Assembly (NCBI RefSeq): GCF_051401765.1
Contig: NC_135068.1
Coordinates: forward strand, 1,860,001-1,924,000
Source: Calliopsis andreniformis
Taxonomy: Eukaryota; Arthropoda; Insecta; Hymenoptera; Andrenidae
Reading direction: 5' to 3'
Length of the DNA: 64,000 nt
Shown: positions 11,209 to 21,907 of the stretch, in pieces
How positions within the stretch are numbered: position 1 is the stretch's first letter
Layout of the letters: every line of letters starts with the position of its first letter
Position numbers and translations under genes: made by a program
Notes under the pieces: generated by a model
Told to the model about the DNA's origin: nothing
Seen by the model: only the letters and a program-made list of their open reading frames with translations
The model's database searches: none

Positions 11209-12746
11209 ATACTTAATCCTCAATCATCAATCCTCAATCCTCAATTTTCAACCCTCAGTCATCAATCCTCAATCCTGAGTCCTGAACAATCAATCCTCAA
11301 TCCTCAATCCTGAGTCCTGAACAATCAATCCTCAATCCTCAACCTTTAATACTTAATCCTCAGTCATCAATCCTCAATCCTCAAACCTCAATCCCCAATC
11401 CTGAATCCTCTATGTTCACTCCTCAAGCCTCAAGCCTCAACAAACCTCAAGCCTCAACAAGCAACAAGCCTCAACAAGCCTCAAGCCTCAACAAGCCTCA
11501 AGCCTCAACAAGCCTCAAGCCTCAACAAGCCTCAAGCCTCAACAAGCCTCAAGCCTCAAGCCTCAACAAGCCTCAAGTCTCAACAAGCCTCAATCCTCAA
11601 TCCTCAATCCTCAATCCTCAATCCTCAATCCTCAATCCTCAATCCTCAATCCTTAATCCTCAATTCTCAACCTTCAACCCTCAACTCTCAATCCTCAATC
11701 CTCAGTCCTCAAACCTCAATCTTCAAACCTCAATCCTCAATCCTCAATCGTCAATGTTCAATCCTCACCCCTCAATCCTCAATCCTCAATCCTCAGTCCT
11801 CAATACTCAATCATCAATCCTGATTCCTCAATACAATATCCTCAATTCTCAATCTTCAATCCTCAATCATCAATTCTCTATCCTCAATACTCAATCCTCA
11901 ATCCTCAGTCCTCAACGTTCAATCCTCAATACTCAATCCTCATTCATCAATCCTCTACACTCAATACTCAATGCTCAATCCTCAATCCTCAATCCTGAGT
12001 CCTGAACAATCAATCCTCAATCCTCAACCTTTAATACTTAATCCTCAGTCATCAATCCTCAATCCTCAAACCTCAATCCCCAATCCTGAATCCTCTATGT
12101 TCACTCCTCAAGCCTCAAGCCTCAACAAACCTCAAGCCTCAACAAGCAACAAGCCTCAACAAGCCTCAAGCCTCAACAAGCCTCAAGCCTCAACAAGCCT
12201 CAAGCCTCAACAAGCCTCAAGCCTCAACAAGCCTCAAGCCTCAAGCCTCAACAAGCCTCAAGTCTCAACAAGCCTCAATCCTCAATCCTCAATCCTCAAT
12301 CCTCAATCCTCAATCCTCAATCCTCAATCCTCAATCCTTAATCCTCAATTCTCAACCTTCAACCCTCAACTCTCAATCCTCAATCCTCAGTCCTCAAACC
12401 TCAATCTTCAAACCTCAATCCTCAATCCTCAATCGTCAATGTTCAATCCTCACCCCTCAATCCTCAATCCTCAATCCTCAGTCCTCAATACTCAATCATC
12501 AATCCTGATTCCTCAATACAATATCCTCAATTCTCAATCTTCAATCCTCAATCATCAATTCTCTATCCTCAATACTCAATCCTCAATCCTCAGTCCTCAA
12601 CGTTCAATCCTCAATACTCAATCCTCATTCATCAATCCTCTACACTCAATACTCAATGCTCAATCCGCAATCCTCAATCCTCAATCCTCAATCCTCAATC
12701 CTCAATCCTCAATCCTCAATCCTCAATCCTCAATCCTCAATCCTCA
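11209..12746 (+). repeat. 7-bp satellite, block B with 685-bp higher-order repeat
   Basis: This continues block A. A composite unit of 685 bp is present twice, nearly identical, at 11316-12000 and 12001-12685. Each includes a distinctive sub-array of TCAACAAGCC/TCAAGCC units (11412-11590 and 12097-12275). Open frames of 197 and 270 codons here are products of the repeat length and are not treated as genes. Confidence 0.95.
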
Positions 12747-13894
12747 TAGAAGTATAACGAGCCTTTGGGAAGGCAGAGTATAGATCTAGACGACTCCCGA
12801 CTCCTGCAAATCGTTCGCTCGATAGTTAAGCTGTGAAAGGTGAAACATAGGAGCGGATGAGGGTCCACGAATATCCAGGATGAATTGTCCCATAGTTCCG
12901 CGAAAGCATAGAACATAGGGACGAGGAGTCTGTCCTTGAAATTCTCTCTCTACTTGACATACGTTGTGCATCTTAAATATGAGAAATGGAGGCGGCGAGC
13001 CGTACGACGAGGAGCCAAATCCAAGTTACCTGTCCGAAAGGACATGGGGATTCCGAAAGGAAATGCCTTCCTGCAAAAGGGAAGAAATACAGAGGCCGGT
13101 GACGGGGAAGGTTTACACCTCATCTTAGCACTGTAGAGATTTTAAAAGTTGAGCTGCGAATTTTGAGATCGAAGGTCTCCAGGGGAATCGTAGGTAGATA
13201 GAGATGTAAAGGGAGCTAGAGCATAGGGAGTAAAGGCACGCGTGGGGAAGGGGGTGAGAGGGGTGTCGATTCCGTGGGGTGGAGGGGATCTAGATTTGCA
13301 TGTCCGTCCAAGGAAGTGGGGAAGCTTTCTGAGTCTCTGGGCATAAAGGGGGGTTGGAGGGTGCAATTTTGGAAAAAAGAGACGCGTCAAAAACACTGAC
13401 GGAGCTGATGTCGTCAATAGCTCGATCGAAAGACGTAAGGTCAGCTGATCGATGAGACGTTTTCGGCGAAATTCAGATGGCTCGACAACGGTGAGGTTGG
13501 AGAGAAGATTAGTTGAGTGGGGAAGGTACCAGGGTAGCTGGCCCTAGGTCGCGCGCATGGGGAAAAATGTAGAGAGTCAGGATAGTTTAGGGGGACTTTT
13601 GATCGAGGACGAATTCGCAACGATTTGACGAAAATCAAGTTCGAGTCCTTAGCAGGATTCGATTGCGTCTGAGAAGTTCGGTCGGCCCAACGTCTTACAC
13701 CACTCATAGCTATGGATAGGGAGGAACCATGGTACGAACTTCGATGAGAGCGTATCCCCGGCTGAAGGCACACCCTGCATAGGCCCGGGCCAGTAAAGCA
13801 GGGGTAAATCGGAGGCTGCGTTTGAGGATAGGAACGGGTTATTGCCTCCATGCTTCGGCGTGAAGTCGGACGTACCAAGTCTGGATTAGGTTTG
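12747..13894. other. No gene recognised (possible 5' flank of R1-like LINE)
   Basis: This is moderately GC-rich non-coding sequence. A 301-codon minus-strand frame (13441-14346) overlaps a LINE ORF on the other strand and lacks any recognisable motif, so I reject it. The part near 13.6-13.9 kb continues, after removal of the LINE fragment at 13910-15018, into the 5' region of the R1-like LINE ORF1 at 15361. It may be that element's 5' UTR. Confidence 0.4.
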
Positions 13895-13909
13895 GGTTGA
13901 ATTACAGTT

Positions 13910-15018
13910 TGTAAACCCTCCGTCTGGCCGGGTACACCCCGCCAGACGCGGCAATCGAGACGGAAATGAAGCGCCAGTCCCAAAGATCCGCCCGCGAAAT
14001 ATGGCGGCGTCAGCTCCTGCGGAGCGGCGCCGACCGACAGCGGGCGGTAGGGGCGGTCCTGCCCAGTTTTGACAGCTGGCTGGACCGTAGGCATGGTGAG
14101 CTCACCTACCGGATGACCCAGGTGCTCTCCGAGCACGGTTGCTTCGGAGAGTACCTGGAGAAGATTGGCGCCGAGGCGACGACCAGGTGCTACCAGTGCG
14201 GCGCGGAGCTGGACTCCGCGCAACACGCACTGGAGGAGTGTCCCGCCTTTGCGGTTCAAAGGCGGGTGCTCCGTAAGGAGATGGGTGGCGACCTCTCCCT
14301 CCCTGCCGTGGTGGCCGCGATCGCAGGCAATCGCGGCACCTGGCAAGCGTTCGCCTCCTTCTGCGAGGAAGTCATGTTACGGAAGGAGGCGGACGAGCGG
14401 AGGTCTGTGACCTCCCGCTCGCGCAGAAAGAAGAGGGGCGCGTCGGGCAGCGGGGTGGCGGTTACGTGCCGCCCCAGTCACAGGTGGGGCTGATCCCCCC
14501 TGATCTGCTCGCGCGTCTCTCGGTCCGGGCGGAACCGTAATCCGCCCGGTAGCAACAGGCGGTTCCCGTGCTAAGTCCTCTGGCTACGAGCTCGGTCACT
14601 GAGACGGCCAGCCGCGCGGGGCCGCCAGGGCCTGAGGTCACCGGGTTGGGGACCCGGTGGCCTCCTCTCAAAAGGCCCAGAAGGGGCGTCGTCGAGGGTG
14701 TGGTCCCCTTGGCGGCGCCAATCCCAAAATGGGAAGAAGTGGTCGCGGGCGCTGGGCGCGTAGCGCGAGGTGTCCACGGCCACGTGGGGAGGTACAGCTC
14801 CCCACAGAAGAAGGCACTCCGCCGCAAAGGTGGCGGCGTAGGTAGCGCGTGGGGCTCCGGAAGTTTCCGAAAGAGTCCCCGGAGTCCCCCTCATGCGCTG
14901 ATGATGGCCATCGTGGAGTTTTAGTGGGTACAAGCTCCACACTACCCCAGGGATTTTCCCACCCCGGGGTGTGCGTTAGGCATTTCTCCACGTTAGAAAA
15001 AAAAAAAAAAAGGGGGGT
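13910..15018 (+). mobile_element. 5'-truncated R1-like LINE with 15-bp target duplication
   Basis: The duplication GGTTGAATTACAGTT is exact at 13895-13909 and 15019-15033. Between them lie the 3' end of an R1-type LINE pol gene, about 500 bp of 3' UTR, and a 14-A tail (14998-15011) followed by a short G run. That is the usual product of target-primed reverse transcription. Confidence 0.85.
13966..14493 (+). pseudogene. C-terminal end of R1-like LINE ORF2
   Basis: An open frame of 175 codons, truncated at its 5' end by the insertion process. It has WLDRRHGELTYRMTQVLSEHGCF followed by a Cys-Cys-His-Cys cluster (CYQCGAELDSAQHALEEC), typical of the region after the reverse transcriptase in the R1 clade, and a basic tail. 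It has no catalytic domain, so it is a remnant. The initial Met is only the first ATG in the truncated frame. Confidence 0.8.
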
Positions 15019-15360
15019 GGTTGAATTACAGTTGGGGACACGAGGGCTAGAAGGGTCTCACCCGGGCACGTCTGCCTTGGCGAGAACTCCGATGGAGCTG
15101 ATGTTCTACCAACACCCTGACGAGCTTGCTCGCCAGGTGAGGGGAATTTCGGCGAAGTTGGGGGCCCGACTGGCTCCAGACCAGTCACCGCACCTCCACG
15201 TGGGGTCCCTGGACCTCTGCCCCAGTAGTTGGTACTCGCTTGCAAGTGCCAATTTGCTGGACGCCGAGGACGAACGCGGTGAGCTGGCAACAGGACGGAT
15301 CATTGCTGACGACCACGGCAAGTACGGGCCCACCCGCAATAGGGTATCGGTAAATGAGTA

Positions 15361-16527
15361 ATGACAACACAAGGTACCAACGTTTACGGTGCAGGGGGCG
15401 TCGGATCCCCCAGTACCGGCGCAGATGGGAGTGGCCGACCGGGCTCCCCTGCGTCGTTATCCATCGACCGGGAGAACGCTGTGGTAGACCACCAGGCCAC
15501 AGCGTTCAGCACCATTACTGGTGAAGAGACGTCCAGGGTAGGCACATCGTCTGTCCCGGCGTCTACTTCAACGTCTAACGCACCCAGGCTCGTTAGCGAG
15601 GTGATCCTCGCGCGTTTTGTAGTGCGCTTAGAGCGGCTCCCGAGACCGAAGTGTCCCGACAGAAGCCGCAAGAAGTCGCCGTGGCGGTCCGCGTCAGCGG
15701 GCATAACAGACGACGACGGATGGGACTCCGCCAGCTCGGCGGGTTCCATCCGATCCGTCAGGCTATCAAGGGCCCCACGACCTGGGGGAAGAAGCGCGGG
15801 CGCCACCCGACCGCCGAGGAGTACGTAGACCTTGCCGAGGCGAAACGGCAATTAATTCAGCACATGCTCCTGCAGGAGCAGGAGGAAAAAATGGAGGCGG
15901 AAGACTCCACGGTCATTGCGCCGCCCTTCTCAAAGTCATGCGAGCCGATCCGTGAGGACAAGCTCGCGGAAGAGAAGCGGCACGCCCCGTCGACCGACCT
16001 GGGCGCTCGGATTTTCGAGGGCTCAGAAACCATCTTAAAGGTGCCGAAATGTTCCAACCACCTCAAAGGATCGATGGCGCGCCAGCTGCGCCTGGCTGCT
16101 ATTACCATTCGCCAGGCAGCCGTTGAACAGGCGAAGCGCGCCAAGGTTTCCGACCGTGAGGCCGAGCTTGAACGCGTGGTGGCGCAGCTCAACACGCGCT
16201 TCGTAGAGCTGGAGGCCCGTCTCATGGGCCGCACATCCCCGGCTCGCCGCGCGTCGCCGCCGAGGGTGAAAACCCCTCCGGCTGCACCACCTTCACCACC
16301 ACCGCGGGCTCCAGTGCCTCCAACGCCTCCAACGCCTCCATCGTCGAGGGTCCTCAGACAGCTCCCCGCCACCCGCGGGTCATCTGGTCCACCACCCGAC
16401 CCGCCTCATCAAGACCCCCTCGCCGGCGTCGAGGGGCTGATACGGCGCCTCTGCGTCGAAATGGAGGAACGCTTGGCGGCCCGCCTAGGCGCGCCACCTC
16501 CATCTGCCCCGCAAAAATCAGCGAGCT
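15361..16527 (+). pseudogene. R1-like LINE ORF1 (gag-like), 5' part
   Basis: From ATG 15361 a Ser/Thr-rich N-terminus runs to about 15775. The frame then shifts to the one reading GKKRGRHPTAEEYVDLAEAKRQL. That frame continues with the family block TDLGARIFEGSETILKV, KCSNHLKGSMARQL, a coiled-coil-like stretch (about 16100-16220) and a Pro-rich segment. ORF1 proteins of this clade bind RNA and help assemble the retrotransposition particle. The frame is cut at 16528 by an LTR. Ala/Pro-rich coding sequence of the same style resumes at 21082-21149 and 27525, after the nested insertions. At least one frameshift makes it inactive. Confidence 0.75.
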
Positions 16528-16844
16528 TGTTACGACCTAAAACAACCTCTGTCGCATGAGATCACCGATGAGGCATTATGTACTTACTGAAGTAGCTTTC
16601 GCTACCCTTAGACCCCGATAAGATAGTTCGTAACATTTTCCTATGATGACTGTACGCCCTACCCCAAAACCCTCCGTATGACTGTACAACCAAATTGTAT
16701 GTAAAACCCAAAACTCAACTGAAATAAAGCTCATAATCTTGTAGACAGTCTAAGTCACGTAGTTCGTGTCGATTATTCCTTACGCCTCTTCAACCCTGTC
16801 TCTACGGAACCCGGCCACGAGACGTTTTAGGGTAGATTCACACT

Positions 16845-17090
16845 ACACCGTAACGTAACGTAACGTAACGTAGCGGGTCAAAAGCCAGAATATCAGTCCC
16901 TGAGTTTTAAATGAAACCATTCACACTACACCGACGGTGACCGGCACCGGTCGTTCGTTCTCACTACACGCAGCGTAACGTAACGTAACGTAGCGGGCCG
17001 ACGGCAAGAGATATTGTTGCCTTGTTTTTAAATGAAGCAGTTCACACTGTACCGACGTCGGCCGTAACGTAACGTAAGAAATTCGTTGCC
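16845..17090 (+). repeat. Harbinger left subterminal repeats
   Basis: Tandem CGTAA units and three degenerate ~100-bp repeats, each with TTCACACTACACCG-like and GTAACGTAACG motifs. The right end (20968-21055) has four GGTGAGCTAC units followed by CGTTA units. Such subterminal arrays are usual transposase or MADF binding sites (inference). Confidence 0.7.
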
Positions 17091-18226
17091 AACGATATTT
17101 TCTACGGTGACCACTTCAATGGGACCTTTTTTATGACCCTGGAGTGCTTTGGTGCGAAGCTCTCGGAACCCGCATCCCAGGGGTTCGGGAAAAAAGTAAA
17201 CAGAAGTATGGTACCTAGTAATGAGAAGTCATTTTTATAAATTCATATGTGATCTTCACAGAAATGTAACCGGTGAAATGCTGATGTTTTTCTGATTAAA
17301 ATGATACCAAGCGTGATATAAATGTGATTATTTTTAAGGGTTTTAATAAAAAGAATACTTAACTTCTGAACGATATGCATTATAATGGATATAATGGAGT
17401 ACAATATCTAATTTTGCTAAAAGTAGGATATGTTGTATTTTTGGAGGATGCATAAGTATATGTTAAATGATTTCTTGCAAGTAAAAAGCAGAATAGTGTA
17501 TAGGTGTTGTAAACATAGTATTTTTTCTTTTTTATCAATTATCACTGTTTAACTAATAAACTAATAAAAATGTACTGTTGAGTGCTCGTAGTGAAGATAA
17601 ACAAGCAGCTAATACAATATGTTCAGTTGAAAAAACAACTTTCTAAGGGTGAACTATCCCTCCTTGTAGTTACTCGCCACCGTTGGTGGTAGAAGGACCC
17701 GGTCACTCCGCGACCTTCCGTGAGCCGCGGAAATAAGGGAGGAAGATCGAACCTCGGAATAGTGTGGTTCGAACGGGCCCACGCGCGTGTTTTCCAAATC
17801 TTTTTATAACATTATTGTCCCACGAGTTGGCGTCAACCCTCCGTTAAATCCGAATGTCGATTGAGCTGGCGTAACAGTACCGACTGCGAGGCAATACGAC
17901 CCTCAATGGTTAATTGCTAGGGAAGACACCGCTCGAAGACAGCACGAAATTACTTTATTTTGCCAGATGTGGAATTTTCGATGATACGAAAATACGTTTT
18001 ATTGCCATCGGCAACCGAAGTTTCGTGCAAAGTTAGGAAAAGGAAGAAAGTCACTTCGTCAACAAACGTCAGAAGTGATAGACGGAAGTGACAGTTTTCA
18101 TTTGAAAAAAGTTCCTGTGTTGGAAAAGTGTAAGTTCAAGTGTTTAATATCGCGTATGGTGTAACATTCGTTTGTGTGAAATATTGTTATTTATAATAAT
18201 ACTCTTGTTTTTTTTTAGTAAAAACC
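17091..18226. other. Harbinger internal non-coding region
   Basis: No ORF is recognised. It probably holds the promoter and 5' UTR of the MADF gene. A TTTTTTTTTAG acceptor-like sequence at 18207-18217, just before the ATG, hints at a 5' UTR intron. Confidence 0.4.
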
Positions 18227-20104
18227 ATGAATGACGAAAAATTGATTGAGCTAGTTCGCCAGAAACCTGTTCTATATGACCTAACGCACTCCAAATACTT
18301 GGATGCACATTATAAATTAAGGATTTGGGATGAGATTGGAACGGAACTGAATGCAAGTGGTAAGTCACAGGATCATACGTTTGCACACACGAACATAAAA
18401 AATTGAATTCTATTAAAAACGAAGTTGTTATTAATTACAATTATCACATATTACAATAACACACAATATATACTAACTAAACGCTACACGCATGCGCACG
18501 TCCACACTAATACAGTTTCGAAGTATAAAACTAACATGGAAGTAAAATATAAACTAAATTTTTTCTTCCTGCCAGGATACCGCACCCTCGTCATTGAAAT
18601 ATTCTTTTAACGTTTCTCTTGTTAAAAAAGCGTCATTGGAACAATTTCCACCTTGTGCCGGTAGGTCGTGCAGTTGTGTAGAATTTACTGCAGATCCTGC
18701 AGTATCGTTATTAACAGAACTGACAGAATGATTTTCCTGTTTATTAATAAAATTATGTAAAATGCATGTTGCTAAAATGATATAATCTGCATTTTCTGGC
18801 TTCGACTGCAGTTGTCGGTGAAAAATCCTAAATTTCTGGCTTAAAATGCCAAATGTGTTTTCCACCACTCTCCTAGCGCGGCATAGCCGATAATTGTAAA
18901 TACGCTTTTTTTTGTCGTTTAGTTGGTTTCCTGGATATGGTCTCATCATGTAAGACTTTAATGGGAACGCCTCGTCCCCCACAAAAACAGAAGGTGCCTT
19001 TTTGATGGAATTTGGCAATAGTGCTTCGTTTGGAATATTTAAAGCCTTACGTTCCATGGCTTTCCCAATATTTGATTTCGCAAGTATTCCCCCGTCGCTA
19101 TTTTTTCCAAATGCACCGACATCTACCGCTACAAAATTATATCGTGCATCCACTATTGCCAATAATACGACGGAGAATGTCTTTTTATAATTAAAATATT
19201 GTGTCCCGGTGTTTGCAGGAGCTTGTATTGTTACGTGTTTCCCGTCTATGGCGCCTATACAGTTTGGAAAATTCCACAAATTTTTAAATTCCTCCGCGAT
19301 CTCTTTCCACCGCTCTTCTGTTGGCATGGGCATTGTTTCTGCCATTAATTTACTAACAATGACCCTGCATGTTTCATTTACAATCGTTTGTACTGTACTA
19401 TGCCCTAGACGGTAGCTAAACGAAATGCTTTTAAATGAATCCCCAGTAGCTAGGAATCTGTAATAAAAAAATTAAGAACATATTACAATATACGATTTCA
19501 TATTAATATAATGTCATACAATATAAACTCATATTAACATTTGTTTTTTCTAGGATCAACGTGCAAATTGCGTTGGAGTAATATACGAGATAATTATCGC
19601 AGACATCTAAAAAAAACAGAAGGAAGAAGTGGACAGGCCGCAAAAAAAATGAAACCATATAGGTTTTATAATCAATTATGCTTCTTGCATACGTCAATGG
19701 CGCAAAGGGAAACAATTTCAAATGCGCCTGCTGTGATAAGAGACAATAGTGAGGAACCAGCGTGCGTTGTCGGCATATCAGAACCAGAATCACCACCAAC
19801 GACAAATACAACAACAACAACACCAGAAATGGAGGAAGAGCATGTTACACATACACCTGCAGCCCACCATAATAGAAGAAAAAGAAGCGAAAGCGACATT
19901 CACAACAGTGCATCATCCAGACTGGTCGATTACATTATTAATAAAAATAGTAAAAAGGACCATTTAGACAATTTTTTTGAAGGCATTAAAGATACAATAA
20001 GAAGTCTCGATGGTCGGACACAAAATCTGATAAAAACGCAAATTTTTAATTTAGTACAGGGATATGAATTGGAAACATTTTCGCAAAATACTAACAGCCA
20101 ATAG
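18227..20104 (+). CDS. Harbinger MADF-domain protein, two exons
   Basis: Exon 1 is 18227-18359 and exon 2 is 19554-20104 (684 bp, 227 residues). The donor is GTG|GTAAGT at 18360; the acceptor is TTTTTTCTAG at 19544-19553. The junction restores an uninterrupted MADF domain: LIELVRQKPVLYD and WDEIGTELNAS from exon 1, then CKLRWSNIRDNYRRHL from exon 2. The C-terminus (DHLDNFFEGIKDTIRSL, LIKTQIFNLV) resembles the BESS-like interaction region. In PIF/Harbinger this second protein binds DNA and brings the transposase to the nucleus and ends. The 1194-bp intron contains exon 2 of the transposase on the opposite strand. The start is the first ATG, 10 bp after a possible acceptor. No stop or frameshift is seen. 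Confidence 0.85.
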
Positions 20105-20604
20105 GCAGAAAATTTTGTAAATATTTGTTAATTTTATTGTTTAGAATGTAAGTTATAGTAATTAGTATTTAGAATATTCTTTTTAGTATATTTAATATAT
20201 TTTAGTATATTTTAGTATATTTTAGTATATTTATAGGTATTAAATAATTCTTAATTTTGTTATATAGTTAATATTTACTATCATCTCACTTACCTTAAAC
20301 AAACGGCCAAACGTTCTCTAGGTGTAATGGATAACCTCCATGGAGTGTCTTGCTTTTTTAATGACTCTCCAACCTTTGATATTAATATCTCAAAAGTATT
20401 TTGTGTCATTCGAAAATATTCGTAGAATTTTAATTGATCGTCTTTCAACATTTTATACAATGTCGAGAACTCTCCTTCTGTGGCTCTTGCTCTCCACATA
20501 TCGTGCACCCACGTTTTCTTCTCCTTGTCGTCTTCTTTTCTTCTTTCCTCCTCTTCTAAAACTACGGCAATGATAGCCATTTCTTCTTCGGAGAAGTCTG
20601 ACAT
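18554..20604 (-). CDS. Harbinger DDE transposase, two exons
   Basis: On the minus strand exon 1 is 20604-20294 and exon 2 is 19457-18554 (1215 bp, 404 residues). The donor is TTAAG|GTAAGT (20293-20288); the acceptor is TTTATTACAG ending at 19458. The splice joins ERLAVCLR to FLATGDSFKSISFSYRLGH, the normal HARBI1-like order, in frame. The catalytic residues are visible: Asp in IDGKH, Asp in VGDEAFPL, and Glu in RRVVENTFG. Family length is about 350-400 residues, so this is full length with no stops. The first in-frame ATG is at 20604. An upstream open stretch to 20688 has no ATG. The intron holds exon 2 of the MADF gene on the plus strand, so the two transcripts are antisense to each other. 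Confidence 0.88.
20105..20293. other. MADF 3' UTR / transposase intron
   Basis: AT-rich, with four copies of TTTAGTATA-like units at 20168-20235. No gene. Confidence 0.5.
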
Positions 20605-21590
20605 GTCCTTTCGTTTAGATGTTACCACGTGAAAGAATCGAGAGTACTGTATTGCATTTTGGTGTTGCTCCGTAATATATATAGACAACGTAATCTAGGA
20701 TTTTGGTGGGGGAATGATGAGTCTAACCCTTTGTAGTTTGTTAGGGTGCCAGTAAAATAATCTTTGGACATAGGTATCTTAGCTTACTCATTTGTTTTCA
20801 ACTCTCAAAACATCGGTTCATCATGGTGACTCTTCCGTGAGTCACAGCCACGGTGACCCATGCTTATAGCTAAGGAAAAGGGTCATTTTCCAACACCACT
20901 TTACAAGACGCACTAATATTGAATGAAGAATCCTGCTGGCGAAAGTGCTGGTAACAGATCCTCGTAGGCGCACTGCAACGGTGAGCTACGGTGAGCTACG
21001 GCGAGCTACGGTGAGCTACGTTACGTTACGTTACGTTACGGTACGGTACGGTATAGTGTGAATCTAGCTTTACTCGTAACACGCACGACTCGCCGCGACC
21101 CGCTCCTGCTGCGGCACCCCCGCGGCCACCTGTGCGGCACGCCACGCCGCACAGTGGAACGAAACGCCTGTAAAACTGGACATGCCTATTTCTGAAAAGC
21201 CTAAACAGACGTAGCATTAACAAGTGAACTTTTTTTCAACAAATGACAAAATATAGATTAATTGGATTAATTTTATTTGAACAAAATCATTGTAAAATGA
21301 TTTACAAGTAACATAAACTTTTGGACACAAGCTAAAATCTGAACTTTTGAATTCTGCCGAATTCTGTATTTAGACTCGTGACAAATGTGTTTCCCTTATA
21401 CAAAATGCAATTAAAAGCGTAATTCCTTTGATTAAAGCATATCAAAAAGTAGTGTAAAGACCGTCGTCTTTAAGGTCGACGATAATGAACCCATTTGCAA
21501 GCACGACTTCGTCAATATTTTCTTAACATTTCTGAAACACAGTCCGAAATCTAATTCAGCTATCTTAATTAGTATGTTATTCGTATGTTA

Positions 21591-21815
21591 ATTCAACGGA
21601 AAACTTTCTTCCTTTTGCTTCAGGAAGACTTCTCAACGTACTTGATGCACTAACATTACAATAATTTAATATTGCCTGGATTACCATCGTGTGATCTTGC
21701 ATTTATATCTCTTAAGATATTGATAAACGTCACCGTTTGTTTTGGGATATTCCATTTTAAATTAGCTTCAAAAATATTCAAAAAAGCTGTCTATAACAGA
21801 TGCTATTTGCGAAAT
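21591..21815 (-). repeat. Inverted copy of the Transib transposase 5' region
   Basis: 21591-21770 is the reverse complement of about 24370-24565, which covers the start codon and first ~60 codons of the transposase, with a 10-bp deletion and scattered substitutions. 21790-21815 is the reverse complement of 25548-25575, in the catalytic core (NAISQTASAM). Before the piggyBac arrived, the large arms were separated by only about 0.17 kb. Confidence 0.8.
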
Positions 21816-21907
21816 AGCATTGTAAACTTCGTTCGTTTGTCTAACAGTAATTACGATTTTGTTTTAAATTTGTTTCCAGGCAGCTTTTATCTCATTTTCA
21901 GTATTAA

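Larger units (their letters stand above)
16830..21069. mobile_element. PIF/Harbinger transposon, 4240 bp
   Basis: The ends are GGGTAGATTCACACTA (left) and, reverse-complemented, AGCTAGATTCACACTA (right), with 3-bp duplications TTA at 16827-16829 and 21070-21072, as expected for Harbinger. It contains both genes of this superfamily, a DDE transposase and a MADF (Myb-like) protein. Both genes can be spliced to unbroken frames, so this copy may be autonomous. Confidence 0.9.
16528..21081 (+). mobile_element. Small LTR (~314 bp without insert) split by Harbinger
   Basis: It starts TGTTACGA at 16528 and ends TCGTAACA at 21081, perfect 8-bp terminal inverted repeats with TG...CA. An AATAAA lies near 16720. 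The Harbinger at 16830-21069 sits 12 bp from its 3' end. The flanks (GAGCT / CGCAC) do not form a target duplication, so the call rests on the terminal repeats alone. Confidence 0.5.

Noticed and set aside
8608..12746. CRISPR array
   Set aside because: Repeat units are contiguous 7-mers without unique spacers, and the context is eukaryotic.
11412..12783. Long NPQSSIL heptad ORFs as a structural protein gene
   Set aside because: The openness follows from a 7-bp unit with rare stop variants; there is no start context, no unique domains, and the array is interrupted by an LTR.
13441..14346. 301-codon minus-strand ORF
   Set aside because: It overlaps the R1-like LINE ORF2 end on the plus strand and crosses the LINE insertion junction at 13910, so it cannot be one ancestral gene.
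17760..17790. GGTTCGAAC-like B box as a tRNA gene
   Set aside because: No A box, no acceptor-stem pairing and no cloverleaf around it.
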